Below are positions 8,592 to 16,612 of a stretch of DNA of 64,000 bases, piece after piece; within the stretch, counting starts at the first letter, position 1, and the number at the start of each line of letters is the position of its first letter. The notes under the pieces are model-generated. The model saw only the letters and a program-made list of their open reading frames with translations. It made no database searches and was not told the DNA's origin. Location: contig CANLYJ010000002.1 of the NCBI GenBank assembly GCA_947495295.1, forward strand, positions 248,001-312,000, in the 5' to 3' direction. Position numbers and translations under genes: made by a program. Source of the DNA: an uncultured Paracoccaceae bacterium (GTDB taxonomy: Bacteria > Pseudomonadota > Alphaproteobacteria > Rhodobacterales > Rhodobacteraceae).

Positions 8592-11000
8592 CTATTCCTG
8601 CAACTCTGACAGTATTCTACGTGCTTCGGCAATCTGTGGTAGGTCGCTGCCTTGGCCAAGACTGACGGCACGCGTCAACGTATCAATGGCATCTGCATTC
8701 CGTTCCAGTGCGACATATGTCAGGCCAAGGTGAAACTGCGTCAGCGCATCCTCGGGCAAGCCGCGCGCGGCTGGTTCCAGATATGACAACGCCTCTTCAT
8801 GTTCTCCGCGGCGATAAGCAATCCAACCAAGCGTATCCTGAAACGCCGGAACATCGGTGCCCCGCATCCGGGCGGCGATACCATAGGCCCGTTCCAGATT
8901 GGCATCATCATCGCGATGGGTGGTGATCAGGCTTGCCAGATTATTGGCAACGATCAGGCTGCTGCTGTCGCGGGCATAAAGCTGTTCCAGAATGGCAATC
9001 GCACCGTCAAAATCACCCAAAGCCTCCAACCGGCCCGATTTGATCAGATTTGCCATCATCGCATCAGGTGCGTCGGCCAGAACCTGATCCAGCACTGCGT
9101 CGCCGTCGGCCTGACGGTCCTGCGACAAAAGCAAGCCGTAAAGCCGCCCTAGCACCTGTTCATTGGTGGGGTAGCTGGCCAGCAGATCGCGGTAGATCGC
9201 TTCGCCAGCGGGGGCATCATCCATCAGGACCAGAATGTCGGCCTGCAGGAACCGCAGGGTCGGATCATCCGGGGCCGTTTCCAATTCGGTGGCGACGAAA
9301 GCACGTGCCTCATCCAACCGACCGGCCCTTATCTGTGCTTCGACCAATCGCGCCTTTGCGGCAGCGGTGCTTTCACCGCCAGCCACAATATTTTCCAGAA
9401 AGGCCTGCGTGTCGTCATAGCGTTCTTGCCGGTTCAGCAAGGCAACTTCAATCTGATCGGCAACGCCAACCGCTTGTGGCGTATCAATCGCCCGCAGTTT
9501 CCAGATCGTGCGTGTGACCTTGTTCCAATCGCCCAGGCGCAGATGAATTTCGGCCAGCTTGGCCAGAAGTTCCGCGTTTTGCGGGGATACAACCAATGCG
9601 CTGTTGATCACGGTTTCGGCCGCGTTGACCCAGTTCTGCTGAAGCAGGTAATTGGCCTGTCGTAGTGACGGATTCACCGCCTGATTGGATACCTCGACCG
9701 CAACGGCATAGCGTTCAGCGGCCAGATTATGGTCACCCGCCCGTTCATGCGCCCCGGCCAACATGGTGATCAGGCCAACGTCGCGCGGTGCCTCTGTCAG
9801 GGCTTGCCGCAGGATAATGACGGCGCTGCCGGGGTCATCGGCCTCGATGGCCCATGCGGCCTGCATGCGCAGCGCCTCGACATGGCCAGCATTCGTTTCC
9901 AGCACATTGGCGACCTGTGCTTTGGCATCCTCGGTCTTGCCCTGCGCGTTCAGCATCTGTGCAAGCAGGATCTTGAAGTCGAGTGCCTGTTCGGCGGGCA
10001 CGTCGGCGTCGATAATGGCCTCAAGCTCTGCAACGGCGGTGGCTTGGTCACCTTGGGCAAACAGAATGCTGGCGCGCAGGGAACGGTATCTTGCGTTCTG
10101 CTCCTGGCTGGCGATCAGGCTTTCCAGTTCCGCCTGTGCGGCATCAACCCCTTTTGTCTGCCGCAGAAAGTCGACAACTACGATCTTTTCCGCCTCACCT
10201 GCATTCGGGGCTGCGGCCAGCTCGCGTAGGTAGCGTTCCGCAGCGGGCAGGTCGTCCTGTTGGATGTACCAGCCAAACAACTCGCGCTGCACATCAAGGT
10301 TTTCGGGGAATTGGGCCGCCATCGTTTCCAACGCGGATTGGGTGCGGCCGGTGTCATCCCCTTCGCTAAGCAGGGCGACGCGCGCGGCATGAAAATCCAA
10401 CCGGTCGGGATGCAGGTTCAGCCCATCCTCGACCACGACGAGCGCGCCGGTCAGATCGCCGCTTTGGATGGCGTGGTCGATCACGATCTTGCGGGCGATG
10501 ATGCTGTCGGGTGATTTGTCCAATGCGGATTTGGCGGTGGCTGCCGGGGCGGATGGATCCCTGGAAGATATGACCGCATCACGGTAGTCCAGCATTGCGT
10601 TCACGATGATGACCCTGTCATCATCCGGGGCAACCATTGCCGCGCGGCGTCCGTATGTCTGTGCCTCTTCCCAACCATCGGCCAGGATCGAGATTTCGGA
10701 CAGTGCGATCAGGCCTTCTTTGTTGTCAGGGTCAAATTCGACCACCTGCACATATTGGCCGTAAGCGTCCGCAATCTCGCCCCGTCCAAGCTGTGTTTCG
10801 GCGTAGATCAACCGCCCGTCCAAATGGTGGGGGTTGTTGGCGAATACGTTCCGGAACTGGACCAGCGCCCGATCAACATCGCCTTCTTCAAGCAGGCTTA
10901 GCCCGGATTGGTAAAACCGCTCTGCCCTTTCTTCGGCGCTTTCGCAGGCGGCAAGGGCCAGGAAGAACAACAAGAACAGTTTTGGGAAAAAGCGTGACAT
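8592..11000 (-). CDS. Large TPR-repeat lipoprotein, probably exopolysaccharide-linked
   Basis: The 802-residue protein has a lipoprotein signal peptide ending in the lipobox LAAC (Cys19), so it should be anchored in the envelope. The rest is a nearly continuous array of tetratricopeptide repeats, such as FYQSGLSLLEEGDVDRALVQ at the start and DTLGWIAYRRGEHEEALSYL near the end. It resembles the PrsT-type TPR proteins found beside polysaccharide or exosortase genes. It lies directly downstream of the ExoY-like sugar transferase on the same strand, separated by a 13-bp perfect hairpin. A scaffold or chaperone role in polysaccharide assembly is inferred. Confidence 0.75.
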   Translation of the reverse strand: MSRFFPKLFLLFFLALAACESAEERAERFYQSGLSLLEEGDVDRALVQFRNVFANNPHHLDGRLIYAETQLGRGEIADAYGQYVQVVEFDPDNKEGLIALSEISILADGWEEAQTYGRRAAMVAPDDDRVIIVNAMLDYRDAVISSRDPSAPAATAKSALDKSPDSIIARKIVIDHAIQSGDLTGALVVVEDGLNLHPDRLDFHAARVALLSEGDDTGRTQSALETMAAQFPENLDVQRELFGWYIQQDDLPAAERYLRELAAAPNAGEAEKIVVVDFLRQTKGVDAAQAELESLIASQEQNARYRSLRASILFAQGDQATAVAELEAIIDADVPAEQALDFKILLAQMLNAQGKTEDAKAQVANVLETNAGHVEALRMQAAWAIEADDPGSAVIILRQALTEAPRDVGLITMLAGAHERAGDHNLAAERYAVAVEVSNQAVNPSLRQANYLLQQNWVNAAETVINSALVVSPQNAELLAKLAEIHLRLGDWNKVTRTIWKLRAIDTPQAVGVADQIEVALLNRQERYDDTQAFLENIVAGGESTAAAKARLVEAQIRAGRLDEARAFVATELETAPDDPTLRFLQADILVLMDDAPAGEAIYRDLLASYPTNEQVLGRLYGLLLSQDRQADGDAVLDQVLADAPDAMMANLIKSGRLEALGDFDGAIAILEQLYARDSSSLIVANNLASLITTHRDDDANLERAYGIAARMRGTDVPAFQDTLGWIAYRRGEHEEALSYLEPAARGLPEDALTQFHLGLTYVALERNADAIDTLTRAVSLGQGSDLPQIAEARRILSELQE

Positions 11001-11061
11001 GATGAATGATCGGTCCTGATGAGATCAAATTGCGGGTGTTATCATCCCTGACAACGGGAAT

Positions 11062-11091
11062 GGCACCAAAGGTGTATTCACCTTTGGTGCC
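11062..11091 (-). terminator. Intergenic 13-bp perfect hairpin between sugar transferase and TPR gene
   Basis: GGCACCAAAGGTG (11062-11074) pairs perfectly with CACCTTTGGTGCC (11079-11091) around a TATT loop. No uridine run follows on either strand, so it is better described as an attenuator or RNA-processing stem than a classical terminator. It lies 27 nt after the sugar transferase stop. Confidence 0.55.
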
Positions 11092-11118
11092 ATCAAGATG
11101 TCAAAACAAGGGTTATTA

Positions 11119-11811
11119 TTAGCAGCCCGTACCGCGAACAACCACACCAGCCGTTGCCGCAAGGATACGGCAGTCCGTTGCAAGCGACATTTGCTGGTAA
11201 TACGCGGTGTCGAATGACGCCCGCGCGGCAAAGGTCGAATTGTTCCGGTCAGAAACCTGCCACAGACCCGTCAGGCCGGGCCGCATCGCGAAATAGGCTT
11301 TGCCTGGATACATCTCGCGCTGGTCGACCATCATGGGCCGGGGGCCAACAAGGCTCATCTCGCCCTTCAGGACGTTCAGCAGCTGCGGAAGCTCATCGAT
11401 TGATGTCTTGCGCAGCAGATGCCCGATCTTTGTGATCCGGGGATCCCGCTTGAGCTTTTGATGGCCATGCCATTCTTTTGCCAGTGCGGGGTCTGATGCG
11501 ATCAGTTCCTGCAACTTGCGTTCGGCATTGGGGACCATGGTCCGGAATTTCCAGATCCGAAAGACCCGACCGCCGTAACCCAACCGTTCCTGTGTGTAGA
11601 ACGGCGATTTGCCATCAAGTGCGACCAGAATTGCCACGACCAAGAGGAACGGCAACAGGAATGGCAACGACAACACAATAAGTGTCGTATCCATCAACCG
11701 CTTTGTGAACTCTTTGTAGATTGGGGAAGGCTGGGCTGAAAAAATATGTTGGTTTGCAACAAGTGCCAGCTTAGAGCGCCCGTGTTCACGAGCTGTAAAA
11801 TTATCAAACAT
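11119..11811 (-). CDS. Undecaprenyl-phosphate sugar-1-phosphate transferase (ExoY/WcaJ type)
   Basis: The 230-residue protein starts the lipid-linked repeat unit by moving a sugar phosphate from a nucleotide sugar to undecaprenyl phosphate at the inner membrane. It is the short ExoY form with a single membrane-inserted helix (about residues 40-68). The motifs are the catalytic-core KFRTM, then [21 protein letters not shown], and [14 protein letters not shown] near the C-terminus. No flippase, polymerase or chain-length genes are adjacent, so this may be a small outlying locus. A TTAA-N7-TTAA site lies 133 bp upstream of its start. Confidence 0.88.
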   Translation of the reverse strand: MFDNFTAREHGRSKLALVANQHIFSAQPSPIYKEFTKRLMDTTLIVLSLPFLLPFLLVVAILVALDGKSPFYTQERLGYGGRVFRIWKFRTMVPNAERKLQELIASDPALAKEWHGHQKLKRDPRITKIGHLLRKTSIDELPQLLNVLKGEMSLVGPRPMMVDQREMYPGKAYFAMRPGLTGLWQVSDRNNSTFAARASFDTAYYQQMSLATDCRILAATAGVVVRGTGC

Positions 11812-11943
11812 TATTAAACTCTCATAAAATTTTAAACACTATGGCAAAATCGCCACCACTCATATCAACTAGCAACAGTGTAAACTAACCATCGACCTTA
11901 TTACAATAGCCACTGCAACCGGTCGTAAACATCGCTGCTTCAG

Positions 11944-11958
11944 TTAACGCTAAGTTAA
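11944..11958. promoter_or_regulatory. CtrA-like full site TTAA-N7-TTAA
   Basis: The sequence TTAA CGCTAAG TTAA matches the alphaproteobacterial CtrA consensus exactly. It lies 133 bp upstream of the minus-strand sugar transferase start, in the 788-bp intergenic region 11812-12599. That region otherwise holds only AT-rich DNA, a LacI-type operator, and the leader of the ABC binding protein. Confidence 0.5.
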
Positions 11959-12267
11959 CAGTCGGCCCATGGCACCGGCAAGTGAAATTGCTGTGAATGC
12001 TTAATATTTCCCCGCTTCATGATTTTATTGGTTCGCGCCTGCGGCAAATGCCCGCGACCTTGCTTTATTGGTTATGTTTTCAGCACAATAATGACCCAGC
12101 GTCGAATCGATGCGGCCAAATTGTGGCGTTTTGACATCACTCCAATGCAAGGCTGACCCTACGTCATCTTTTTGTCATTTTTAACGATCCCGGTCGCTGC
12201 CCTGTTGACCTGACTGCCTTGCTGGAAGGGGTATTGGCGGTTGGTTGGCTTCGCTTTGCATTCAAAA

Positions 12268-12281
12268 TGCAACCGGTTGCA
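12268..12281. promoter_or_regulatory. LacI-type palindromic operator upstream of inositol-type ABC operon
   Basis: TGCAACCGGTTGCA is a perfect 14-bp palindrome with the central CG typical of LacI-family operators. The same core, extended to 16 bp, lies between the divergent iol operons at 21541-21556. It sits 319 bp upstream of the binding-protein ATG. The LacI regulator at 15597 is the obvious candidate ligand. Confidence 0.75.
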
Positions 12282-12599
12282 AAAATACTTTTTCAGTTCT
12301 AAGGTGATTCTGCTGAAGGTTCGCACGGTAATGGGAGGGAGCGCCGCGCATGTTGCAAATTGCACAATTTCGCATGACGGTCGCGACGTGCAGAAATGCC
12401 CGTTTGGCGCCTTGCGACCCAGAATTTCAGCACCCACAGCACATGAGCTTAGCGACCCAAAGACGTCTTTGCGGTCAAGGAATTTCATCGAAACGGCATG
12501 ATCGGCCAAGGTCGCATGGCGGGATGAGGTGAATGTCGCCCCAAACAAGGGGCCCCGGTTTATTATGACGTGTCCGGGCACGATTTCTGGGAGGAAAAC

Positions 12600-13544
12600 A
12601 TGAAAAAACTTCTACTGACAGCTGGCCTGGCCACCCTGATGGGCACAACCGCGATGGCCGAAACGATCGGTGCATCAATCGCGCGTTTTGACGACAACTT
12701 TCTGACCGTCATGCGCAACGGCATGGTCGAATATGCTGCCGGGATCGACGGTGTTGACCTGCAGGTTGAAGACGCGACCGATGATGTGGCCAAGCAGTTG
12801 GATCAGATCAACAACTTCATCGCCTCTGGCGTGGATGCGATCATCGTGAACGCTGTTGATACATCCGCGACCGAGGCGATGTCGCAAGCCGCTGCCGCCG
12901 CCGGCGTGCCGCTGGTTTACGTCAACCGCGAGCCAATCAATGTCGATACACTGCCTGACAATCAGGCTTTCGTTGCCTCCAACGAAATTGAGTCCGGCAC
13001 ATTGGCCGCTTTCGAGGCCTGCAAACTGGCCCGTGCGGCGGGTCTTGCTGGTGGCGCGAATGCGTATCTGTTGATGGGTCAGCTTTCCAACCAGGCCGCT
13101 GTGCAGCGGACCAAGGATGTGGATGACGTCATCGGCATGGACATGTGTAACTTTATCAACATCAATGACCGTCAGACGGCTGAATGGTCCCGCGACAAGG
13201 CGCAGGATTTGATGACCAACTGGATGTCGGCTGGTGAAGATTTTGACATCGTATTCGCCAATAACGACGAAATGGCCATTGGTGCGATTCAGGCGATGAA
13301 GTCAAATGGCGTATCCATGGAAGACGTAATCGTGGTTGGTGTTGACGCCACACAGGACGCCCTGCTGGCTATGCAGGCCGGTGATCTGGACGCCACCGTG
13401 TTCCAGGATGCGTTTGGTCAGGGCGAAGGATCTGTCGATGCCGCGCTTGCGCTGGCGCGCGGCGAAGAGGTTGACCAAAAGGTCTACATCCCCTTCCAGC
13501 TGGTGACACCTGCCAATATCGACGGGTTCCTCAGCAAGAACTAA
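12600..13544 (+). CDS. Periplasmic sugar/inositol-binding protein of an ABC transporter
   Basis: The start is the ATG at 12600 behind GGGAGG (12589-12594); an upstream in-frame ATG at 12570 lacks this signal. The 314-residue product has a Sec signal peptide (MKKLLLTAGLATLMGTTAMA, then E). It is a type I periplasmic binding protein of the RbsB/MocB group, with two alpha/beta lobes. IGASIARFDDNFLTVMRNGM at the mature N-terminus resembles inositol- and rhizopine-binding proteins. With iol genes and a shared operator nearby, myo-inositol is the likely ligand, but this is inference. It is followed by a hairpin and then the permease. Confidence 0.8.
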   Translation: MKKLLLTAGLATLMGTTAMAETIGASIARFDDNFLTVMRNGMVEYAAGIDGVDLQVEDATDDVAKQLDQINNFIASGVDAIIVNAVDTSATEAMSQAAAAAGVPLVYVNREPINVDTLPDNQAFVASNEIESGTLAAFEACKLARAAGLAGGANAYLLMGQLSNQAAVQRTKDVDDVIGMDMCNFININDRQTAEWSRDKAQDLMTNWMSAGEDFDIVFANNDEMAIGAIQAMKSNGVSMEDVIVVGVDATQDALLAMQAGDLDATVFQDAFGQGEGSVDAALALARGEEVDQKVYIPFQLVTPANIDGFLSKN

Positions 13545-13566
13545 ACCGGTTCTTTCAACCGAAATC

Positions 13567-13595
13567 TGGCAGGGCGCGAACCATGCGCCCTGCCA
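13567..13595 (+). terminator. Hairpin after the binding-protein gene
   Basis: TGGCAGGGCGC (13567-13577) pairs with GCGCCCTGCCA (13585-13595), an 11-bp perfect stem with a 7-nt loop, 22 nt after the binding-protein stop and before the permease. No T-run follows. It probably stabilises the upstream message or reduces read-through, giving excess binding protein. Confidence 0.65.
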
Positions 13596-13654
13596 CCCAA
13601 ACGACGAAACAGTGTCCAGCACGACACTGACGATCCCACCGGGGAGAGGGACAG

Positions 13655-14737
13655 ATGGCAGATCAAGCACATGGCGTCGGCGGGCTGACTTATGACAAGT
13701 CAAAGCGCGGCTGGCCGAACGAGGCCAACATCTTTATCGCACTGATTATCATCATCGCGATCTTTGAAATTCTGGGGCAGGTGCTGCCTTACATGAACGG
13801 GCAGAGTTTTCTGTTCGACACGCAGGAGCGGTTCGATTCCATCTTTAACGAGGCCCGTTTGCGGATCATCATCCTGCAGGTGGCGATTATCGGGATTATC
13901 TCGCTTGGGGTGACGCAGGTGATTATCTCGGGCGGGATTGATTTGTCGTCAGGCCCGCTTGTCGGGGCCGCCGCCATGATCGTGATGTCATTCGCCCAGA
14001 CCGAGCTGGTGAACGGCAACCCCAACCCAAAGGCTGTTTTTGGTGACTGGGCCTTCGACCTGCCAGTTCTGGTCCCGGTGATCGTTGGTTTGTGTTTCGG
14101 GGCCTTTATCGGCGCCATCAACGGGTCGCTGATCGCCTTCACCCGCATCCCACCCTTTATTGCCACACTGGGCATGTTTCTGATCTGCCGGGGTATTGCG
14201 CAATGGTGGACCAAGGGGCAGCCGGTTTCATTCCCCACCGAAAGCTTTGCCTGGCTGGGGGCCGGCATGATGCCGGTGGTCTGGTTTTTGTTATTGGCCG
14301 TGCTGTGTCACGTCATTCTGAAATACACTGTCTATGGCAAACATACCTATGCCATCGGATCCAACGAAGATGCCGCACGCATGTCGGGGATCAACGTCAA
14401 ACGGCACAAGGTGATGGTCTATATGATCGCATCCATGCTGGCCGCATTTGCCGCGATTATCCTGAGTTCCAAGAACCTGACAGCGCAAACCGGCATGGGC
14501 CAGTTTTACGAATTGTTCGCTATTGCCATGGCCGTCATCGGCGGCGTCAGCCTGACGGGCGGGCGCGGGTCGATCATTGGCACGGTGTTGGGCGCGATGG
14601 TGTTCGGCGCGATCCAGTCCGGGTTCACCTATATCAAACTTGATGCGTTCTATCAGTTGATGGCCATGGGGACCATTATCATCAGCGCGGTTGTTCTTGA
14701 CCAATGGCGCCAGCAACGCGCCGCGGCTGCGGCTTAA
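13655..14737 (+). CDS. Sugar/inositol ABC transporter permease
   Basis: The 360-residue protein belongs to the RbsC/AraH-type permease family, with about ten hydrophobic segments. Diagnostic blocks are GGIDLSSGPLVGAAAM, the TRIPPFIATLGMFLICRG region, YAIGSNEDAARMSGI (the loop that contacts the ATPase), and GGVSLTGGRGSIIGT. It forms the inner-membrane channel for the ligand of the preceding binding protein. A GGGGAGAGGG ribosome-binding site precedes ATG 13655, and the ATPase starts 12 nt after its stop. Confidence 0.88.
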   Translation: MADQAHGVGGLTYDKSKRGWPNEANIFIALIIIIAIFEILGQVLPYMNGQSFLFDTQERFDSIFNEARLRIIILQVAIIGIISLGVTQVIISGGIDLSSGPLVGAAAMIVMSFAQTELVNGNPNPKAVFGDWAFDLPVLVPVIVGLCFGAFIGAINGSLIAFTRIPPFIATLGMFLICRGIAQWWTKGQPVSFPTESFAWLGAGMMPVVWFLLLAVLCHVILKYTVYGKHTYAIGSNEDAARMSGINVKRHKVMVYMIASMLAAFAAIILSSKNLTAQTGMGQFYELFAIAMAVIGGVSLTGGRGSIIGTVLGAMVFGAIQSGFTYIKLDAFYQLMAMGTIIISAVVLDQWRQQRAAAAA

Positions 14738-14749
14738 AGGGGGAAAGAC

Positions 14750-15523
14750 ATGTCAGATACCATTCTTGAAACCCGCGACCTGACCAAACATTATGGTGGC
14801 GTGCATGCCCTCGAAGGCGCTGATTTCGCGCTGAAAAAGGGCGAACATGTTGCGATCATGGGCGATAACGGGGCGGGTAAATCCACCTTTGTCCGCCAGA
14901 TTACCGGCGTTGAGCAACGCACACGCGGTGAGGTGATTTTCGACGGTCAGCCGGTTAAATTTGACGGCCCCCTTGATGCCCGCCGCGCCGGGATCGAGGC
15001 GGTGTTCCAGACATTGGCCTTGGCCGACCATCTGGATGTGCCCGACAACCTGTTTCTGGGTCGTGAAAAGACCAAGCTGAACTGGCTCGGCCCCTTTCGC
15101 CTGTTGGATTACAAATCCATGCGGCAGGACACGCTGGCGGCGTTGCAGAAAACCGGGGTGAAAATCCCCAATATCAGCAACACGATTGAACGCATGTCAG
15201 GTGGTCAACGCCAATGCGTGGCGATTGCCCGCACCGCCAGTTTTGCTTCGAAACTGACCATCATGGACGAACCCACCGCCGCCTTGGGCGTGCAGGAAAC
15301 CGCACAGGTGGAAAACATTATCCGCACGCTGAAAGAACAGGGCGAACCTTTGATCCTGATCAGTCACAACATGCGGCAGGTGATGGACCTTGTGGACCGC
15401 ATCATCGTGTTCCGCCGCGGTCGTATCGTCGCCAACCTGCGCAAGGAAGAAACCGATGGGCAGGACGTTGTGGCCTATATTACCGGTGCCAAAACCGGTG
15501 CGGAATATGAGGGGGCGGCCTGA
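14750..15523 (+). CDS. Single-domain sugar/inositol ABC transporter ATPase
   Basis: The 257-residue protein has one nucleotide-binding domain: Walker A GDNGAGKST, the signature MSGGQRQ, Walker B LTIMDEP and the switch histidine in LISHN. Many CUT2 sugar transporters use a fused double ATPase of about 500 residues, so this is the shorter FrcA-like form and should act as a homodimer. It follows the permease by 12 nt behind AAAGGGGGAAAG and is followed 73 nt later by the LacI regulator. Confidence 0.88.
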   Translation: MSDTILETRDLTKHYGGVHALEGADFALKKGEHVAIMGDNGAGKSTFVRQITGVEQRTRGEVIFDGQPVKFDGPLDARRAGIEAVFQTLALADHLDVPDNLFLGREKTKLNWLGPFRLLDYKSMRQDTLAALQKTGVKIPNISNTIERMSGGQRQCVAIARTASFASKLTIMDEPTAALGVQETAQVENIIRTLKEQGEPLILISHNMRQVMDLVDRIIVFRRGRIVANLRKEETDGQDVVAYITGAKTGAEYEGAA

Positions 15524-15596
15524 CCCTGCTGCCCTGCTCTGGCTGTACCCGGTTAAACCGGATATGCACGTCTGAAACCGGGCAGGGGGGCTAAGT

Positions 15597-16595
15597 TTGG
15601 CGGTTACACTGAAAGATGTCGCAGAAAAGGCGGGGGTGTCCCGTTCTGCGGTGTCGCGCACCTATACCGAAGGCGCGTCAGTATCCGAAAAGACCCGCGC
15701 CAAGGTCCGCGAAGCGGCTGATGCGCTGGGCTATAGCCCCAATGCCCTGGCATCGTCCCTCACCACGGGCCGGACCAAGCTGATCGGTCTGGTGTCCAAC
15801 AACTTTCACAACCCGATTTTTCTGGAAGTCTTTGACCGCTTCACCAAAGGCTTGCAGGATCGCGGTTTGCGCCCCTTGCTGGTCAACCTGACGGATGAGG
15901 TGGACCCGGCCAATTCAATCCGCATGCTGCGCGCCTATTCGGTCGACGGGGTGATTGTTGCGTCCTCTACCCTGCCGGTCAGTTTCGCGGAAGGGTTCCG
16001 CGAGGCGGGCGTGCCCATCGTGCATTCCTTTGGCCGCCATTCCGCCAATCCACAGGTCCATGTTCTGGGCATCGACAACATCGCGGCGGGTCGGATCGCG
16101 GCGACAACACTGCTCGCGCGCGGCTACCGGCGCATTGCCTTTCTGGGCGGGCCGGAGAGTGCCACATCAACGCAGGACCGGTTGAAGGGATTTGCAGAGG
16201 TTTTACAAGATCGGGCGGATGTGGACCTCAGCATCAGCTTTGCCACCCAATATGCGTTTGACGCGGGCCGTGATGAAATGACCCGCCTGTTGCAGGCCCG
16301 CCCGGCAGAGGCGTATTTCTGCGGCGATGACGTGCTGTCCATCGGGGCCCTTTCTGCAATGCAAACTGCCGGTCTGCGGGTGCCGGATGATATCGGCATT
16401 CTGGGGCTGAACGATATGGAAATGGCCGGATGGCAGAACATCAACCTGACCACGATCCACAACCCCATTGGCCCGATCATCAACGCATCCGTGGAACTGA
16501 TTGCGGACGCGTTGAAAGTGGATGAAACCCAGCCCGAAGCCCGGCTATTTGACTGCCATATCGTTGAACGGGGGACGTTGCGGCCTGTGCCGTGA
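15597..16595 (+). CDS. LacI-family transcriptional repressor, likely controls the inositol locus
   Basis: The start is a TTG at 15597 behind a CAGGGGGG Shine-Dalgarno; no ATG gives a complete DNA-binding head. The 332-residue protein has the LacI helix-turn-helix LKDVAEKAGVSRSAVSR and the hinge-helix region PNALASSLTTGRTKLIG, then a periplasmic-binding-protein-like effector domain. It ends the ABC operon. Two matching palindromes (12268 and 21541) lie before the ABC operon and between the iol operons, making it the likely local inositol repressor. The effector is unproven. Confidence 0.85.
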   Translation: MAVTLKDVAEKAGVSRSAVSRTYTEGASVSEKTRAKVREAADALGYSPNALASSLTTGRTKLIGLVSNNFHNPIFLEVFDRFTKGLQDRGLRPLLVNLTDEVDPANSIRMLRAYSVDGVIVASSTLPVSFAEGFREAGVPIVHSFGRHSANPQVHVLGIDNIAAGRIAATTLLARGYRRIAFLGGPESATSTQDRLKGFAEVLQDRADVDLSISFATQYAFDAGRDEMTRLLQARPAEAYFCGDDVLSIGALSAMQTAGLRVPDDIGILGLNDMEMAGWQNINLTTIHNPIGPIINASVELIADALKVDETQPEARLFDCHIVERGTLRPVP

Positions 16596-16612
16596 CAAGC
16601 CGGGTGCCTAGA

